Positions 1-7,719 of a stretch of 64,000 nt of DNA are shown in pieces (the stretch's first letter is position 1; every line of letters begins with the position of its first letter). The DNA lies in assembly GCF_003403015.1 (NCBI RefSeq), contig NZ_QURL01000004.1:496001-560000 (forward strand). The letters are read 5' to 3'. The DNA is from Fulvimarina endophytica. Its GTDB lineage: Bacteria > Pseudomonadota > Alphaproteobacteria > Rhizobiales > Rhizobiaceae. The position numbers and the translations under genes are program-made. The notes beneath the pieces are model-generated. The model had not been told where the DNA came from and made no database searches. It was given only the letters and a program-made list of their open reading frames with translations.

Positions 1-458
1 CGCACGGCATCGGCATCGAGCAGCGCCGAATCCACCCCGTGCAGACGCATGGAATTGGCCCGTCTCGCATAGGCGTCGCGCTGGGCATCGGAATGGAAGA
101 GGTTGAGGACGCCGCGCTGGCTGACCATCGCATTGTAGTTGAGGTCCTGCTCCAGACCCTCCCACAATTTCATGGACAGCTCGTAGAAGGCCTCGTTGCC
201 CGGCAGGAGATAGTTCGAGCGGATGATCGTGGTGTTGCGCCCGATATTGCCCGAGCCGAGCCAGCCCTTCTCGACGACCGCGATATTGGTGAGGCCGTGT
301 TCCTTGGCAAGATAGTAGGCCGTCGCCAGGCCGTGGCCGCCGCCGCCGATGATGATCACGTCGTAGGAGGATTTCGGCGCCGCATCGCGCCAGGTGGGCG
401 TCCAGCCGCGATGCTTTCGCAGCGCCTCGCGGAAGAGGGAGAAGGCGGAATAGCGCAT
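1..458 (-). CDS. soxB: Sarcosine oxidase beta subunit-like FAD enzyme (N-terminal part)
   Basis: The gene runs off the left edge; about 152 N-terminal codons are visible. The protein opens MRYSAFSLFREALRKHRGW and has a dinucleotide-binding motif YDVIIIGGGGHGLATAYYLA near residues 33-52, followed by the GSGNIGRNTTIIRSNYLLPG stretch typical of SoxB, where FAD/FMN is bound. SoxB oxidatively demethylates sarcosine and passes the methyl group to tetrahydrofolate. N-methylglutamate dehydrogenase subunits are close relatives of sarcosine oxidase subunits, and with an N-methylglutamate synthase-like operon 6-10 kb away this could equally be that subunit (mgdA). The ATG at 458 is chosen because homology starts there; the ribosome site (GAGG) is weak. 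The rest of a soxBDAG/mgd operon probably lies to the left. Confidence 0.85.
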   Translation of the reverse strand, partial: MRYSAFSLFREALRKHRGWTPTWRDAAPKSSYDVIIIGGGGHGLATAYYLAKEHGLTNIAVVEKGWLGSGNIGRNTTIIRSNYLLPGNEAFYELSMKLWEGLEQDLNYNAMVSQRGVLNLFHSDAQRDAYARRANSMRLHGVDSALLDADAV

Positions 459-657
459 GGCCTCGCAACGTCGTTCATGGCGTGGAGAGGATCATCGGGA
501 AGACCCTCCATCCCCCGCATCATGCGCCTCTGCCGGAACGACACTTGACCGCGGGCGACGCCGACATGACCTTCAACGACATCCATGACAAAGTCGAGCG
601 GGCGCACCGGCCGGATGCGATGTCACTCGAAACCGGAAGGCACGGAGCGAAGCGAAG

Positions 658-1659
658 ATGCGAGGCAAGGACGAACGCGAACCGCAAAAGCTCGGCTTCC
701 TGCTGGTGCCCGGCTTTGCGACCATGTCTTATGCCTCGGCGATCGAACCGTTCCGGGCCGCCAACGTCCTGTCGGGCCGCGAGCTCTACGCCTGGCGTCA
801 TGTGGCCCTCGAAACCCCGATGGCGGAGGCTTCGACCGGCCTCCTCTTCAGGGCCGATACCGTGGTCGGCGAGGCCGAGGATTTCGACGGGCTCGTGGTG
901 TGCGCGGCCGGCAATCCCTCCAATTTCGATCACGAGCCGACCTTTGCGTGGCTGAGGCGGCTCGCCCGGCGCGGAACCTGGCTCGCGGGCGTTTCCGGCG
1001 GGCCGTTCGTGCTTGCCGCCGCCGGCCTGCTCGACGGCTATCGCTGCACGATCCACTGGGAGCACGCCGCAGCCTTCGCGGAGGCCTTCGCCGCACCGCG
1101 CCTCACCTCCTCGATCTACGAGATCGACGGCAAGCGCCTCACCTGCGCCGGCGGCATCTCCGCCCTCGACATGATGCATGCGGTCATCGCCGAGGATCAT
1201 GGCGCCGATCTTGCGACCGCCGTCAGCGAATGGTTCCTGCAGAGCCATGTGCGCACCGGGGCCACCGGACAGCTGATGACGCGCTTCGAGCGCTTCGGCC
1301 TGCCGAGCGTCGGCCTGTCGAACGTGATCGAGGCGATGGAGGAGAATGTGGAGGAGCCCTTGCCGCGCGAGCGCCTCGCAGCCCTCGCCGAGGTCTCGAT
1401 CCGCCAGCTCGAACGCTTGTTCGAGAAGCATATGCAGACGACCATCGACCAGCATTACCTGACCATCAGGCTCCGCCACGCCCAGCGGCTCCTGCACCAG
1501 ACCCGGCTTTCCGTCGGCGAGATCGGCATCGCCTCCGGATTTCGCAGCGCGAGCCATTTCTCGCGCACCTACAAGGCCCGCTACGGCCACGGCCCCCGAG
1601 ACGAAAGGTCGCTTCGTTTTCCTCAGGGGAAAACCGTCGCTCGCGCGCGGACCTTGTGA
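658..1659 (+). CDS. GATase1 (DJ-1/PfpI)-AraC family transcriptional regulator
   Basis: A 333-residue regulator. Residues about 10-180 form a class I glutamine-amidotransferase-like (DJ-1/PfpI) sensor domain, including GVSGGPFVLAAAGLLDG and the CTIHWEH segment. Residues about 225-320 form an AraC-type double helix-turn-helix (SIRQLERLFEKH, then SVGEIGIASGFRSASHFSRT). This is the architecture of GbdR, SouR, CdhR and ArgR, which sense glycine betaine, sarcosine, carnitine or arginine and activate catabolic genes. It is transcribed away from the soxB-like gene across a 199-bp spacer, so control of that operon is the natural guess. The ligand cannot be read from the sequence. Confidence 0.88.
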   Translation: MRGKDEREPQKLGFLLVPGFATMSYASAIEPFRAANVLSGRELYAWRHVALETPMAEASTGLLFRADTVVGEAEDFDGLVVCAAGNPSNFDHEPTFAWLRRLARRGTWLAGVSGGPFVLAAAGLLDGYRCTIHWEHAAAFAEAFAAPRLTSSIYEIDGKRLTCAGGISALDMMHAVIAEDHGADLATAVSEWFLQSHVRTGATGQLMTRFERFGLPSVGLSNVIEAMEENVEEPLPRERLAALAEVSIRQLERLFEKHMQTTIDQHYLTIRLRHAQRLLHQTRLSVGEIGIASGFRSASHFSRTYKARYGHGPRDERSLRFPQGKTVARARTL

Positions 1660-1733
1660 TACCTGCTGAACGGGAGGCGGGCGCCGTTGCGGCATCCGCA
1701 GAACCGAACGCGACGAGTCCTCCGGAGGCGGAA

Positions 1734-2459
1734 ATGCCCAAGAAAAAGACGATCGACGTCGAGACCGGCACCGGCACCGGGATCGCGACGTCGGGCCCGG
1801 AGACGCGCGGCGAGACCGGCACGGGGCCGGCCAAGCTCCGGCAGGATCCCCATGCGGTGAAGCCCGTCACCGAGAAGCGGCTGGAAAGCGCAATCGGACG
1901 CGAGGTCCGCAATCATCGGCGCCAGCACAATCTGACGATCGGCGATCTCGCCTCCGCCACCGGCATGTCCCTGGGCATGCTGTCCAAGATCGAGCGCGGC
2001 AACATCTCGCCCTCGCTCGCAACCCTCCAGTCGCTGTCGCAGGCGCTCGGCGTGCCGATCACGAGCTTCTTCAAGGGGTTCGAGCAGGAGCGCAGCGCCG
2101 TCTTCGTGAAGGCCGGCGAGGGCGTGGAGATGGAGCGGCGCGGAACGCGCGCGGGTCACCAGTACAATCTTCTCGGCCATATCGGGAACAATCTGAGCGG
2201 CGTGACGGTGGAGCCCTACCTCATCACGCTGTCGAAGGAATCGGACGTGTTTCCGACCTTCCAGCACGACGGGCTCGAATTCCTCTACATGCTCGAAGGC
2301 GAATTCATCTATCGCCATTCCGAGACGCGGGTGCATATGCGGCCCGGCGACAGCTTCTTCTTCGATGCGGACGCACCGCACGGGCCGGACGACTTCATCA
2401 AGCTGCCCTGCATCTATCTCTCGATCATCTGCTATCCGCAGGACCGGACCGAGCGCTAG
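1734..2459 (+). CDS. XRE family regulator with C-terminal cupin sensor
   Basis: A 241-residue protein with an XRE helix-turn-helix at about residues 54-113 (LASATGMSLGMLSKIERG) and a cupin domain at about 158-236 (FQHDGLEFLYMLEGEF, MRPGDSFFFDADAPHG). Such proteins usually repress or activate amine, amino-acid or polyamine genes in response to a small ligand bound in the cupin. The ATG at 1734 is preceded by GGAGG at a good distance; the frame stays open far upstream, but that part overlaps the AraC gene and looks non-coding. The first 50 residues are low-complexity (Thr/Gly-rich). Transcription with the upstream AraC-type gene is likely, since only 74 bp separate them. Confidence 0.85.
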   Translation: MPKKKTIDVETGTGTGIATSGPETRGETGTGPAKLRQDPHAVKPVTEKRLESAIGREVRNHRRQHNLTIGDLASATGMSLGMLSKIERGNISPSLATLQSLSQALGVPITSFFKGFEQERSAVFVKAGEGVEMERRGTRAGHQYNLLGHIGNNLSGVTVEPYLITLSKESDVFPTFQHDGLEFLYMLEGEFIYRHSETRVHMRPGDSFFFDADAPHGPDDFIKLPCIYLSIICYPQDRTER

Positions 2460-2524
2460 GACGCCGAAGGTCCGGGCAATCGGCCCGTGCAGCGATGCCG
2501 AAGGCCCCTCGCCTCTCGCCCGGC

Positions 2525-2806
2525 CTATGAACGCCCATGGTCGTGAACCGTCTTGCGGATGCGGGCCGTCTTGTAGGCGTCGAAGATCGACATGGCGTAG
2601 ACGAAGAGCCCGCCTGCGAGCTTGCCGACGATCGACACGTTCTCGGCCGCCGTCTGGAGCGTGTAGGCGCCCAGGAGGAGCATGAAGAACAGAAAGACGA
2701 GGCCGCGGACGCTCTGTCCGTTGAGCACCTGTCCCGTGCCCGGCAGGAGGATGGCGGCAGCAAGGACGAGAAACGGATGGTTCGGTTCACAGGCCCTGGC
2801 TCTCAT
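2525..2806 (-). CDS. Small membrane protein, last gene of permease operon
   Basis: A 93-residue protein with hydrophobic segments around residues 10-25, 32-50 and 60-75, so probably two or three membrane helices, and a basic C-terminus. It starts inside the stop of the preceding gene (ATGA overlap at 2803-2806), which indicates translational coupling. I do not recognise a specific family; the fold pattern resembles small TM2-like or DUF5683-like proteins. It ends a six-gene co-directional run that includes the APC permease. Function unknown. Confidence 0.65.
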   Translation of the reverse strand: MRARACEPNHPFLVLAAAILLPGTGQVLNGQSVRGLVFLFFMLLLGAYTLQTAAENVSIVGKLAGGLFVYAMSIFDAYKTARIRKTVHDHGRS

Positions 2807-3504
2807 GCCGCGTCTCTCCTTCGCATTTCCGCCCCTTCGAGCTCGTGGATATCATCGGCGATCGCGGTTAGGCGTCGAAGCACGCGTTCGAGGCGCACGG
2901 CGCCGAGGGGAACCATGCCCATCTCCGCATCGCGATAGATCAGATAGCGACCGCGATCGGCCTCTTCGGCAAGGAACACGATCCTTAAGCCCTTCGGCGA
3001 GAAGATCACCTCCTTCACGCTTGCGTCCTCGAAGAGATCGAGGTGGCGGCGCATGACGGTTTCGCCCGCCGGATCGCCCGGATCGTCGCTGCGGATCGTG
3101 CACTCTTCGGGATAGCCCGCCGGAATGGGGATCTGATGGGACAGGGTGTGGAAGGCGGAAAAGGTCTCGGTGCCGCCCGGGCGCACCATCAGGTCGAACC
3201 GCGCTTTCAGGGGCATCTCTTCGATCAGCGAGACGAGAACCCACAGAGCGGGAAGCTTGCGGACCGTCAGCGTGTCGGGAACCACCTGCACATCGAAGGC
3301 CCGGCCCCTATAGCGCCCTGCGATCCGGGGAAAGCCGGTGGCGGCGATCTGCATTCGGTGTTCGTCGAAAAGGGCGAGGCAATCGTCGAGGTAACGAGCC
3401 CGAGCGGCCGATCTTGCGGCTCTCGCCCGCGCGAGCTGCCATGAGAGGGCCGCCAGCGCGAGGCCGAGCCCGATTGCGGCAACTCCCATCCATGGATCGG
3501 TCAT
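2803..3504 (-). CDS. Membrane-anchored hypothetical protein
   Basis: A 233-residue protein with one N-terminal hydrophobic helix (about residues 6-26) followed by a long soluble part with no motif I recognise. The soluble part is mixed alpha/beta-like and has no conserved Cys or His cluster. It lies 58 bp downstream of the permease stop and overlaps the next gene by ATGA, so it belongs to the permease operon. It could be an accessory or regulatory subunit of the transporter, but this is inference from position only. Confidence 0.65.
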   Translation of the reverse strand: MTDPWMGVAAIGLGLALAALSWQLARARAARSAARARYLDDCLALFDEHRMQIAATGFPRIAGRYRGRAFDVQVVPDTLTVRKLPALWVLVSLIEEMPLKARFDLMVRPGGTETFSAFHTLSHQIPIPAGYPEECTIRSDDPGDPAGETVMRRHLDLFEDASVKEVIFSPKGLRIVFLAEEADRGRYLIYRDAEMGMVPLGAVRLERVLRRLTAIADDIHELEGAEMRRRDAA

Positions 3505-3562
3505 GGGGCCTCACGATCGTCCTGCGACCCATCCCTGCCGGACGGGCCGCAGGCGCTTTCCA

Positions 3563-4984
3563 TCAATAGCCCCGGGGCTTCGGCCAGGGCATGGTGAACT
3601 GCGCGGCGCGGTGGACGTAGCGGTATCGCCGGAAATGAAACCACAGCGAGACGACGATGTAGAAGGACAACATCGCGACGAGCTGCGAGCCGTATCCGAG
3701 GAATATCGCGAAGAAGGCGACGGCGCACAGGCACAGGAGAGCCAGCGCAGGCAGGGGATGGAACGGGTGCACATAGCCCCGCTTGATCGTGTCGAGCGGC
3801 CATTTGCGGCGGAACAGGATGATGTTCAGCGGCATGAAGGTATAGGTCAGTAGGCCCGACAGGATGGAGAAGGTGATGACCTGGTCCAGCGGCGCGCCGA
3901 GCGCGAAGATCAGCGCGATCGGAACGAGGAAGATGATCGAGCGATAGGGCGTGCGATAGACGGGATGGACCGCGCCGAACCATGCCGGCAGGTAGTGGTC
4001 CCGCCCCATGGCGAACCAGGCGCGCGAGGCGTCGTTGATGCAGCCATTGGCCGAGGCGAGCGTCGCGAACATGGTGCCGATGCCCAGGAGCACCATCAGC
4101 CCCATCGAACCGGACAGACGCGCGGCATCGAAGAGCGGCACGCCCGACTGTCCGAGATATTCCCAGGGCATCAGCCCGACGCAGACATACCAGGTCAGGG
4201 TCGCCGCGATCAGGAGCGTCATGATGCCGGCGAGCGTGCCGAACGGCAGGGCTCTGGCCGGAGAGCGAACCTCTTCGGCCGCCTGGGTCGTGCCCTCGAT
4301 GCCGAGATAGAACCAGAGCCCGAAATGCATCGCCGCCAGAACGCCGAGCCAGCCATAGGGCAGGTCCGTGACGAGGTCTGCATGGCGCCACGGGCTGTCG
4401 CCGAAGACCGGAGACGTCGCGACGAACAGGACGAGGATCGCGGAGAAGGCGACCGCGGTGATCACCAGGCTGAAGGTCAGGGTGGCGAGAACGCCGCGAT
4501 AGTTCAGCCAGGCGAGGAACATGATCGCCAGGATGATGAAGGGCCGCTGGTCGAGGCCCTCATGGCCCGTCATGGCGGCGACGGTATCGATCAGGAAGCC
4601 CACCGTGATGGCGTTCGCGGCCTCGAGCATGGTGTAGGCGAAGACGAGGTAGAGGCCGACATTGAACGCCATCAGGGGGCCGATGATGTGCTTAGCCTGG
4701 GTATACTGGCCGCCGGCCGCGGCGACGGTCGAGGTCACCTCGCTGTCGATCATGGCGACGCAGGTATAGAGGAGGCCCGCGAACCAGCACGCGATCAGAG
4801 CCGCATAGGCCCCGCCTTTTCCCACGGCGAAGTTCCAGCCCATATATTCGCCGACGAGAACGATGCCGACGCCGAGCGCCCACACATGGGCTGGTCCCAG
4901 AACCCGCAGCAGCCCGACCTTCTCGCTGGCCGTGACGGCGGCATCGACCTTCGCACCGATCGCAGTGTCGTTGAGTTGGCTCAT
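3563..4984 (-). CDS. APC-superfamily amino acid/amine permease
   Basis: A 473-residue integral membrane protein with about 12 hydrophobic segments and the APC signature near the N-terminus (VWALGVGIVLVGEYMGWNFA), close in style to ethanolamine permeases. It also carries the loop EGTTQAAEEVRSPARALP seen in this group. It should import an amine or amino acid across the inner membrane by cation coupling. Placed next to a methylamine/sarcosine-type module, its substrate may be an N-methylated amine or amino acid, but ethanolamine is possible too: a second similar permease sits at 15537. Three tiny membrane protein genes precede it and two follow it in the same operon, unusual for a normally single-subunit carrier. 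Confidence 0.88.
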   Translation of the reverse strand: MSQLNDTAIGAKVDAAVTASEKVGLLRVLGPAHVWALGVGIVLVGEYMGWNFAVGKGGAYAALIACWFAGLLYTCVAMIDSEVTSTVAAAGGQYTQAKHIIGPLMAFNVGLYLVFAYTMLEAANAITVGFLIDTVAAMTGHEGLDQRPFIILAIMFLAWLNYRGVLATLTFSLVITAVAFSAILVLFVATSPVFGDSPWRHADLVTDLPYGWLGVLAAMHFGLWFYLGIEGTTQAAEEVRSPARALPFGTLAGIMTLLIAATLTWYVCVGLMPWEYLGQSGVPLFDAARLSGSMGLMVLLGIGTMFATLASANGCINDASRAWFAMGRDHYLPAWFGAVHPVYRTPYRSIIFLVPIALIFALGAPLDQVITFSILSGLLTYTFMPLNIILFRRKWPLDTIKRGYVHPFHPLPALALLCLCAVAFFAIFLGYGSQLVAMLSFYIVVSLWFHFRRYRYVHRAAQFTMPWPKPRGY

Positions 4985-4997
4985 GATCCGCCTCCCT

Positions 4998-5165
4998 TCA
5001 GAGCCTGTGCTCTTCGGTCATCGCTTCGATCTCGCCCTCCCGCGAGGATGTCAGCACCTCCGAGCTGTAGGTCGTATCGATCCTGATCCAGTCGAGGACG
5101 ATGATGATCGCAAGAATGCCGGAGACGGCCCAGGCCGCGTATTCCGCAAAATTCCAGATATCCAT
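4998..5165 (-). CDS. 55-residue single-helix membrane protein
   Basis: A short open frame, MDIWNFAEYAAWAVSGILAI then charged residues, encoding one membrane helix (about residues 8-26) and an acidic cytoplasmic-like tail ending in TEEHRL. It fills the space between the 126-residue gene (10 bp upstream) and the permease (13 bp downstream) exactly, with no slack, which is the best argument that it is real. No family recognised. It may be a small subunit that stabilises or regulates the permease. Confidence 0.6.
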   Translation of the reverse strand: MDIWNFAEYAAWAVSGILAIIIVLDWIRIDTTYSSEVLTSSREGEIEAMTEEHRL

Positions 5166-5175
5166 GGCATCGCCC

Positions 5176-5556
5176 TCACTGTCCGTTGAATTTCTCGTCG
5201 ATGACGTCGCGATATTCCTTCTCGGAGAAGCGGAGGATCAGTGCGTAGTATCCGATGACGACGACGATCATCACCAGAAGCTCGATCACGGAGAAGGAAT
5301 AGTTGAAGCGCGACGAGATGATCTCGGACGCGGCGGATGCGTCGGTAAAGCCGAGGCCGTTCCATTGCTCGACCATGACCGGGTTCTGGCCGAGGCTTTC
5401 CCAGGTGGGGTTCTGCGGGCTTTCGCCGACGAGCGTACTGCCGGCGAAGCCGAGCCAGAGAGGAATGTAGAGTGCGCCGATGGTCAGAAGGAGCAGGATG
5501 GCGACATCGAGGATCTGGCCGAACCGGCTCTGTTTGGGGGGAACGTATCGTGTCAT
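5176..5556 (-). CDS. Two-helix membrane protein upstream of permease
   Basis: A 126-residue protein with hydrophobic helices at about residues 16-38 and 87-108 and a polar loop of about 50 residues between them, probably periplasmic. The C-terminal tail is charged (SEKEYRDVIDEKFNGQ). The start ATG at 5556 overlaps the stop of the preceding gene (ATGA), so the two are translationally coupled. I do not recognise the family. Position suggests a partner of the permease at 3563-4984. Confidence 0.65.
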   Translation of the reverse strand: MTRYVPPKQSRFGQILDVAILLLLTIGALYIPLWLGFAGSTLVGESPQNPTWESLGQNPVMVEQWNGLGFTDASAASEIISSRFNYSFSVIELLVMIVVVIGYYALILRFSEKEYRDVIDEKFNGQ

Positions 5557-5855
5557 TTCAGCCTCCCTGCCGCGCGCTGCGCGCGGGCGGCATCCAGGAA
5601 CTTGATGTCCAGCGCGTACATGAAGTCCCGGTCTTCCCGGTAATGGCGCAGCATCGCCAGGATCGCGGCGGTGTTGAAGACGAGGACGATCGCGCCGCCC
5701 GCCATGAGAACGATCCGGGCCGTCGGGCTCGGCGCAAGATCCCATGTCGCCCAGGCGACGAAGGACATCGCGCACCACAGCCCGGCAACGAAAGTGACGG
5801 CGACGACCACGTCCCGTCTGTGCATGGCTGAAATTCTTCGGTTCAGATCGGACAA
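5553..5855 (-). CDS. Two-helix membrane protein, first gene of permease operon (TTG start)
   Basis: A 100-residue protein with two hydrophobic helices at about residues 16-38 and 47-68 and a charged C-terminal tail (HYREDRDFMYALDIKFLDAARAQ broken over residues 71-94). The TTG at 5855 is preceded by GGGAGAGG six bases upstream, a better site than that of the in-frame ATG ten codons later, so TTG is preferred; both are possible. It leads the co-directional operon that runs to 2525. Function unknown. Confidence 0.6.
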   Translation of the reverse strand: MSDLNRRISAMHRRDVVVAVTFVAGLWCAMSFVAWATWDLAPSPTARIVLMAGGAIVLVFNTAAILAMLRHYREDRDFMYALDIKFLDAARAQRAAGRLK

Positions 5856-5975
5856 GGCACCTCTCCCGTCGTCCGGCTGCTGCCGGACGTCCTCCTCGGA
5901 TTCATCTTGCCGTAGCGGGACATTGCGAACGAGTTCTGCGACCCGTCTTTCGCAACTTCACGATGTCATGCACAC

Positions 5976-6012
5976 GGAATTTTCTTCAGCGGAACAAATT
6001 TTGCCTGAGAGG
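5976..6012 (-). promoter_or_regulatory. AT-rich element shared with the mgs/glx promoter
   Basis: On the + strand the block GGAATTTTCTTCAG is followed by AAATTTTGCC and CTGAGAGG. The same pieces occur upstream of the GlxB-like gene (10764-10803): the first block matches at 12 of 14 bases and the second at 8 of 10, with a 4-base difference in spacing. Both copies lie 100-150 bp or less upstream of minus-strand operons in an otherwise GC-rich sequence. A binding site for a shared regulator, perhaps one of the two encoded at 658-2459, is the simplest reading. Confidence 0.5.
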
Positions 6013-6078
6013 TATTGAGGCGCAATTCATTGGCGTTTGCAAGTGGTGCCGCCGAGATTTTTCCGATCAACAGTCCCG

Positions 6079-6148
6079 GATGCAGTGCAACAACGTCGCG
6101 AACATTCGCCTAATCAAGCATTTGCATGGCGTTGTTGTGCACTGCATC
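6079..6148. repeat. Long inverted repeat, operator pair or RNA hairpin
   Basis: The left arm GATGCAGTGCAACAACG (6079-6095) is repeated in inverted form at 6130-6148, perfect except for two extra bases (TG) in the right arm. The arms are 34 bp apart. Each arm contains the short palindrome TGCA-N-TGCA. This could be two operators placed about five helical turns apart (loop repression) or a strong stem in the transcript; no T-run follows, so a simple terminator is unlikely. Confidence 0.55.
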
Positions 6149-6335
6149 AAAGAACATCTACGCCGCGTCCCGTCTTTGCTCCGATCCCCTCCCCGGATCG
6201 GTGGCGGGCGAAGGCCGCATCGAAACACGACCTCGCACGACATCCGCCCGATCGCTTCGCGACCAGGGATGCGAAAACGCTCGCGCACCGCTTGCGCGGC
6301 CCGACCGTTCCCGGCCAGCTCGGCCGGATACGGTG

Positions 6336-7643
6336 TCAGACGTCGAGCGTGTTGTCGCGCTCCCACTGGGTGATGGCGCTGGCGTAGCTCGTCCACTCCT
6401 CGCGCTTCTTCTTGAGGTAGGCGGAGACGAATTCGGGCCCGATCGCCGCGCAGAACGCCTCGTCGCGTTCGAGCGCCCTCAGCGCGTCGAGGAGGTTCAG
6501 GGGCAGGCGCGGGGTATCCGTCGCGCGGTGCCCGTCCACATACATGTTGAGATCGCTGTGGGGACCCGGATCGGCATTGGTCTCCATGCCGCTGAGGCCC
6601 GCCGCGATGATGACGGCCTGGAGGAGATAGGGGTTTGCCGCACCGTCCGGCAGGCGCAGTTCGAAACGGCCCGGCCCCGGCACGCGGACCATGTGGGTGC
6701 GGTTGTTGCCGGTCCAGGTGATGGCGTTCGGCGCCCATGTGGCCCCGGAGGTGGTGCGCGGCGCGTTGATGCGCTTGTAGGAGTTCACCGTGGGATTGGT
6801 GATTGCGGCGAGCGCGGGCCCGTGCCGCATGATGCCGCCGAGGAAGGTCTTGCCCTTGTCCGAAAGCCCGAAGGGAGCTTGCTTGTCGGCGAAGGCGTTC
6901 TGCGAGCCGTCCGTGTTCCAGACCGAGACGTGGCAGTGGCAGCCGTTTCCGGTGAGATCGGTGAAGGGTTTGGGCATGAAGGTCGCACGCAGCCCGTGCT
7001 TCTCGGCGATCGAGCGGACCATGAACTTGAAGAAGGAATGCTTGTCGGCGGTCGCCAGCGCGTCGTCATACTCCCAGTTCATCTCGAACTGGCCGTTCGC
7101 GTCCTCGTGGTCGTTCTGGTAGGGCTTCCAGCCGAGCGCCAGCATATGGTCGCAGATCTCGGCGATGACGTCGTAGCGCCGCATCACCGCCTGCTGGTCG
7201 TAGCAGGGTTTGACGGCGGTATCGAAGTCGTCGGAGATCCGCTTCCCATCGGGCGTCACGAGGAAGAACTCCGCCTCGACGCCGGTCTTGACCCTGAGCC
7301 CCTTGGCCGAGGCCTGGTCAATCAACGTCTTCAGGACGACACGCGGCGCCTGGGCGACCGGCTTGTCCTCCATCACGCAGTCCGCCGGGACCCAAGCGAC
7401 CTCGGGCTTCCAGGGAAGCTGAATGGCCGCATCGCCGTCCGGCATGGCAAAGAGATCCGGATGGGCCGGGGTGAGGTCCAGCCACGTCGCAAACCCGGCA
7501 AAACCCGCACCGTTCTCCTGCATGTCCGCGATCGCCTCGGCCGGAACCAGCTTCGCGCGCTGGGCGCCGAAGAGGTCCGTGAAGCTGATCATGAAGTATT
7601 TGACACCCCGTTCCTGGGCAAATGCAGACAGACTGGTGGTCAT
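6336..7643 (-). CDS. gmaS: Gamma-glutamylmethylamide synthetase / type III glutamine synthetase-like
   Basis: A 435-residue member of the glutamine synthetase superfamily. Metal and substrate motifs are present: GVEAEFFL at 121-128, EDANGQFEMNW at 180-190, the histidine motif NGCHCHVSVW at 233-242, and the ATP/glutamate motif RVPGPGRFELRLPDGAANPY at about 320-339. Family members ligate ammonia or methylamine to glutamate using ATP. The gene is the last of an operon with the three N-methylglutamate synthase subunits, the arrangement of the N-methylglutamate pathway, in which GmaS makes gamma-glutamylmethylamide from methylamine. A plain glutamine synthetase role (GlnT) cannot be excluded by eye. 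Confidence 0.82.
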   Translation of the reverse strand: MTTSLSAFAQERGVKYFMISFTDLFGAQRAKLVPAEAIADMQENGAGFAGFATWLDLTPAHPDLFAMPDGDAAIQLPWKPEVAWVPADCVMEDKPVAQAPRVVLKTLIDQASAKGLRVKTGVEAEFFLVTPDGKRISDDFDTAVKPCYDQQAVMRRYDVIAEICDHMLALGWKPYQNDHEDANGQFEMNWEYDDALATADKHSFFKFMVRSIAEKHGLRATFMPKPFTDLTGNGCHCHVSVWNTDGSQNAFADKQAPFGLSDKGKTFLGGIMRHGPALAAITNPTVNSYKRINAPRTTSGATWAPNAITWTGNNRTHMVRVPGPGRFELRLPDGAANPYLLQAVIIAAGLSGMETNADPGPHSDLNMYVDGHRATDTPRLPLNLLDALRALERDEAFCAAIGPEFVSAYLKKKREEWTSYASAITQWERDNTLDV

Positions 7644-7719
7644 GGGGTCTCCTGGTCTCGAAGCGTTGGAGGTTCGGCCGCCTCGGGCCGAACCATCCGG
7701 CCCGAAACGGAGGGCGGTG

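Larger units (their letters stand above)
5856..6335. other. 480-bp non-coding region between gmaS-like gene and permease operon
   Basis: No convincing gene is present. The region is less GC-rich than its surroundings and should hold the promoter of the permease operon. It contains a long inverted repeat (6079-6148) and an AT-rich element (5976-6012) that is also found upstream of the mgs/glx operon; both are listed separately. Confidence 0.7.

Noticed and set aside
585-2459. 624-codon open frame on the + strand
   Set aside because: Only its last 241 codons (XRE-cupin) are coding; the first part overlaps the AraC-type gene in another frame and has Arg-rich shadow composition.
5990-6020. Glycine-riboswitch-like string on the minus strand (CCTCTCAGGCAAAA)
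   Set aside because: It matches the 3' core of the gcvT aptamer, but the upstream partner strand (GGGAGAG type) and the CCGAAGGGGCAA-like core are not found within the preceding 300 bases. A covariance-model search would settle it.
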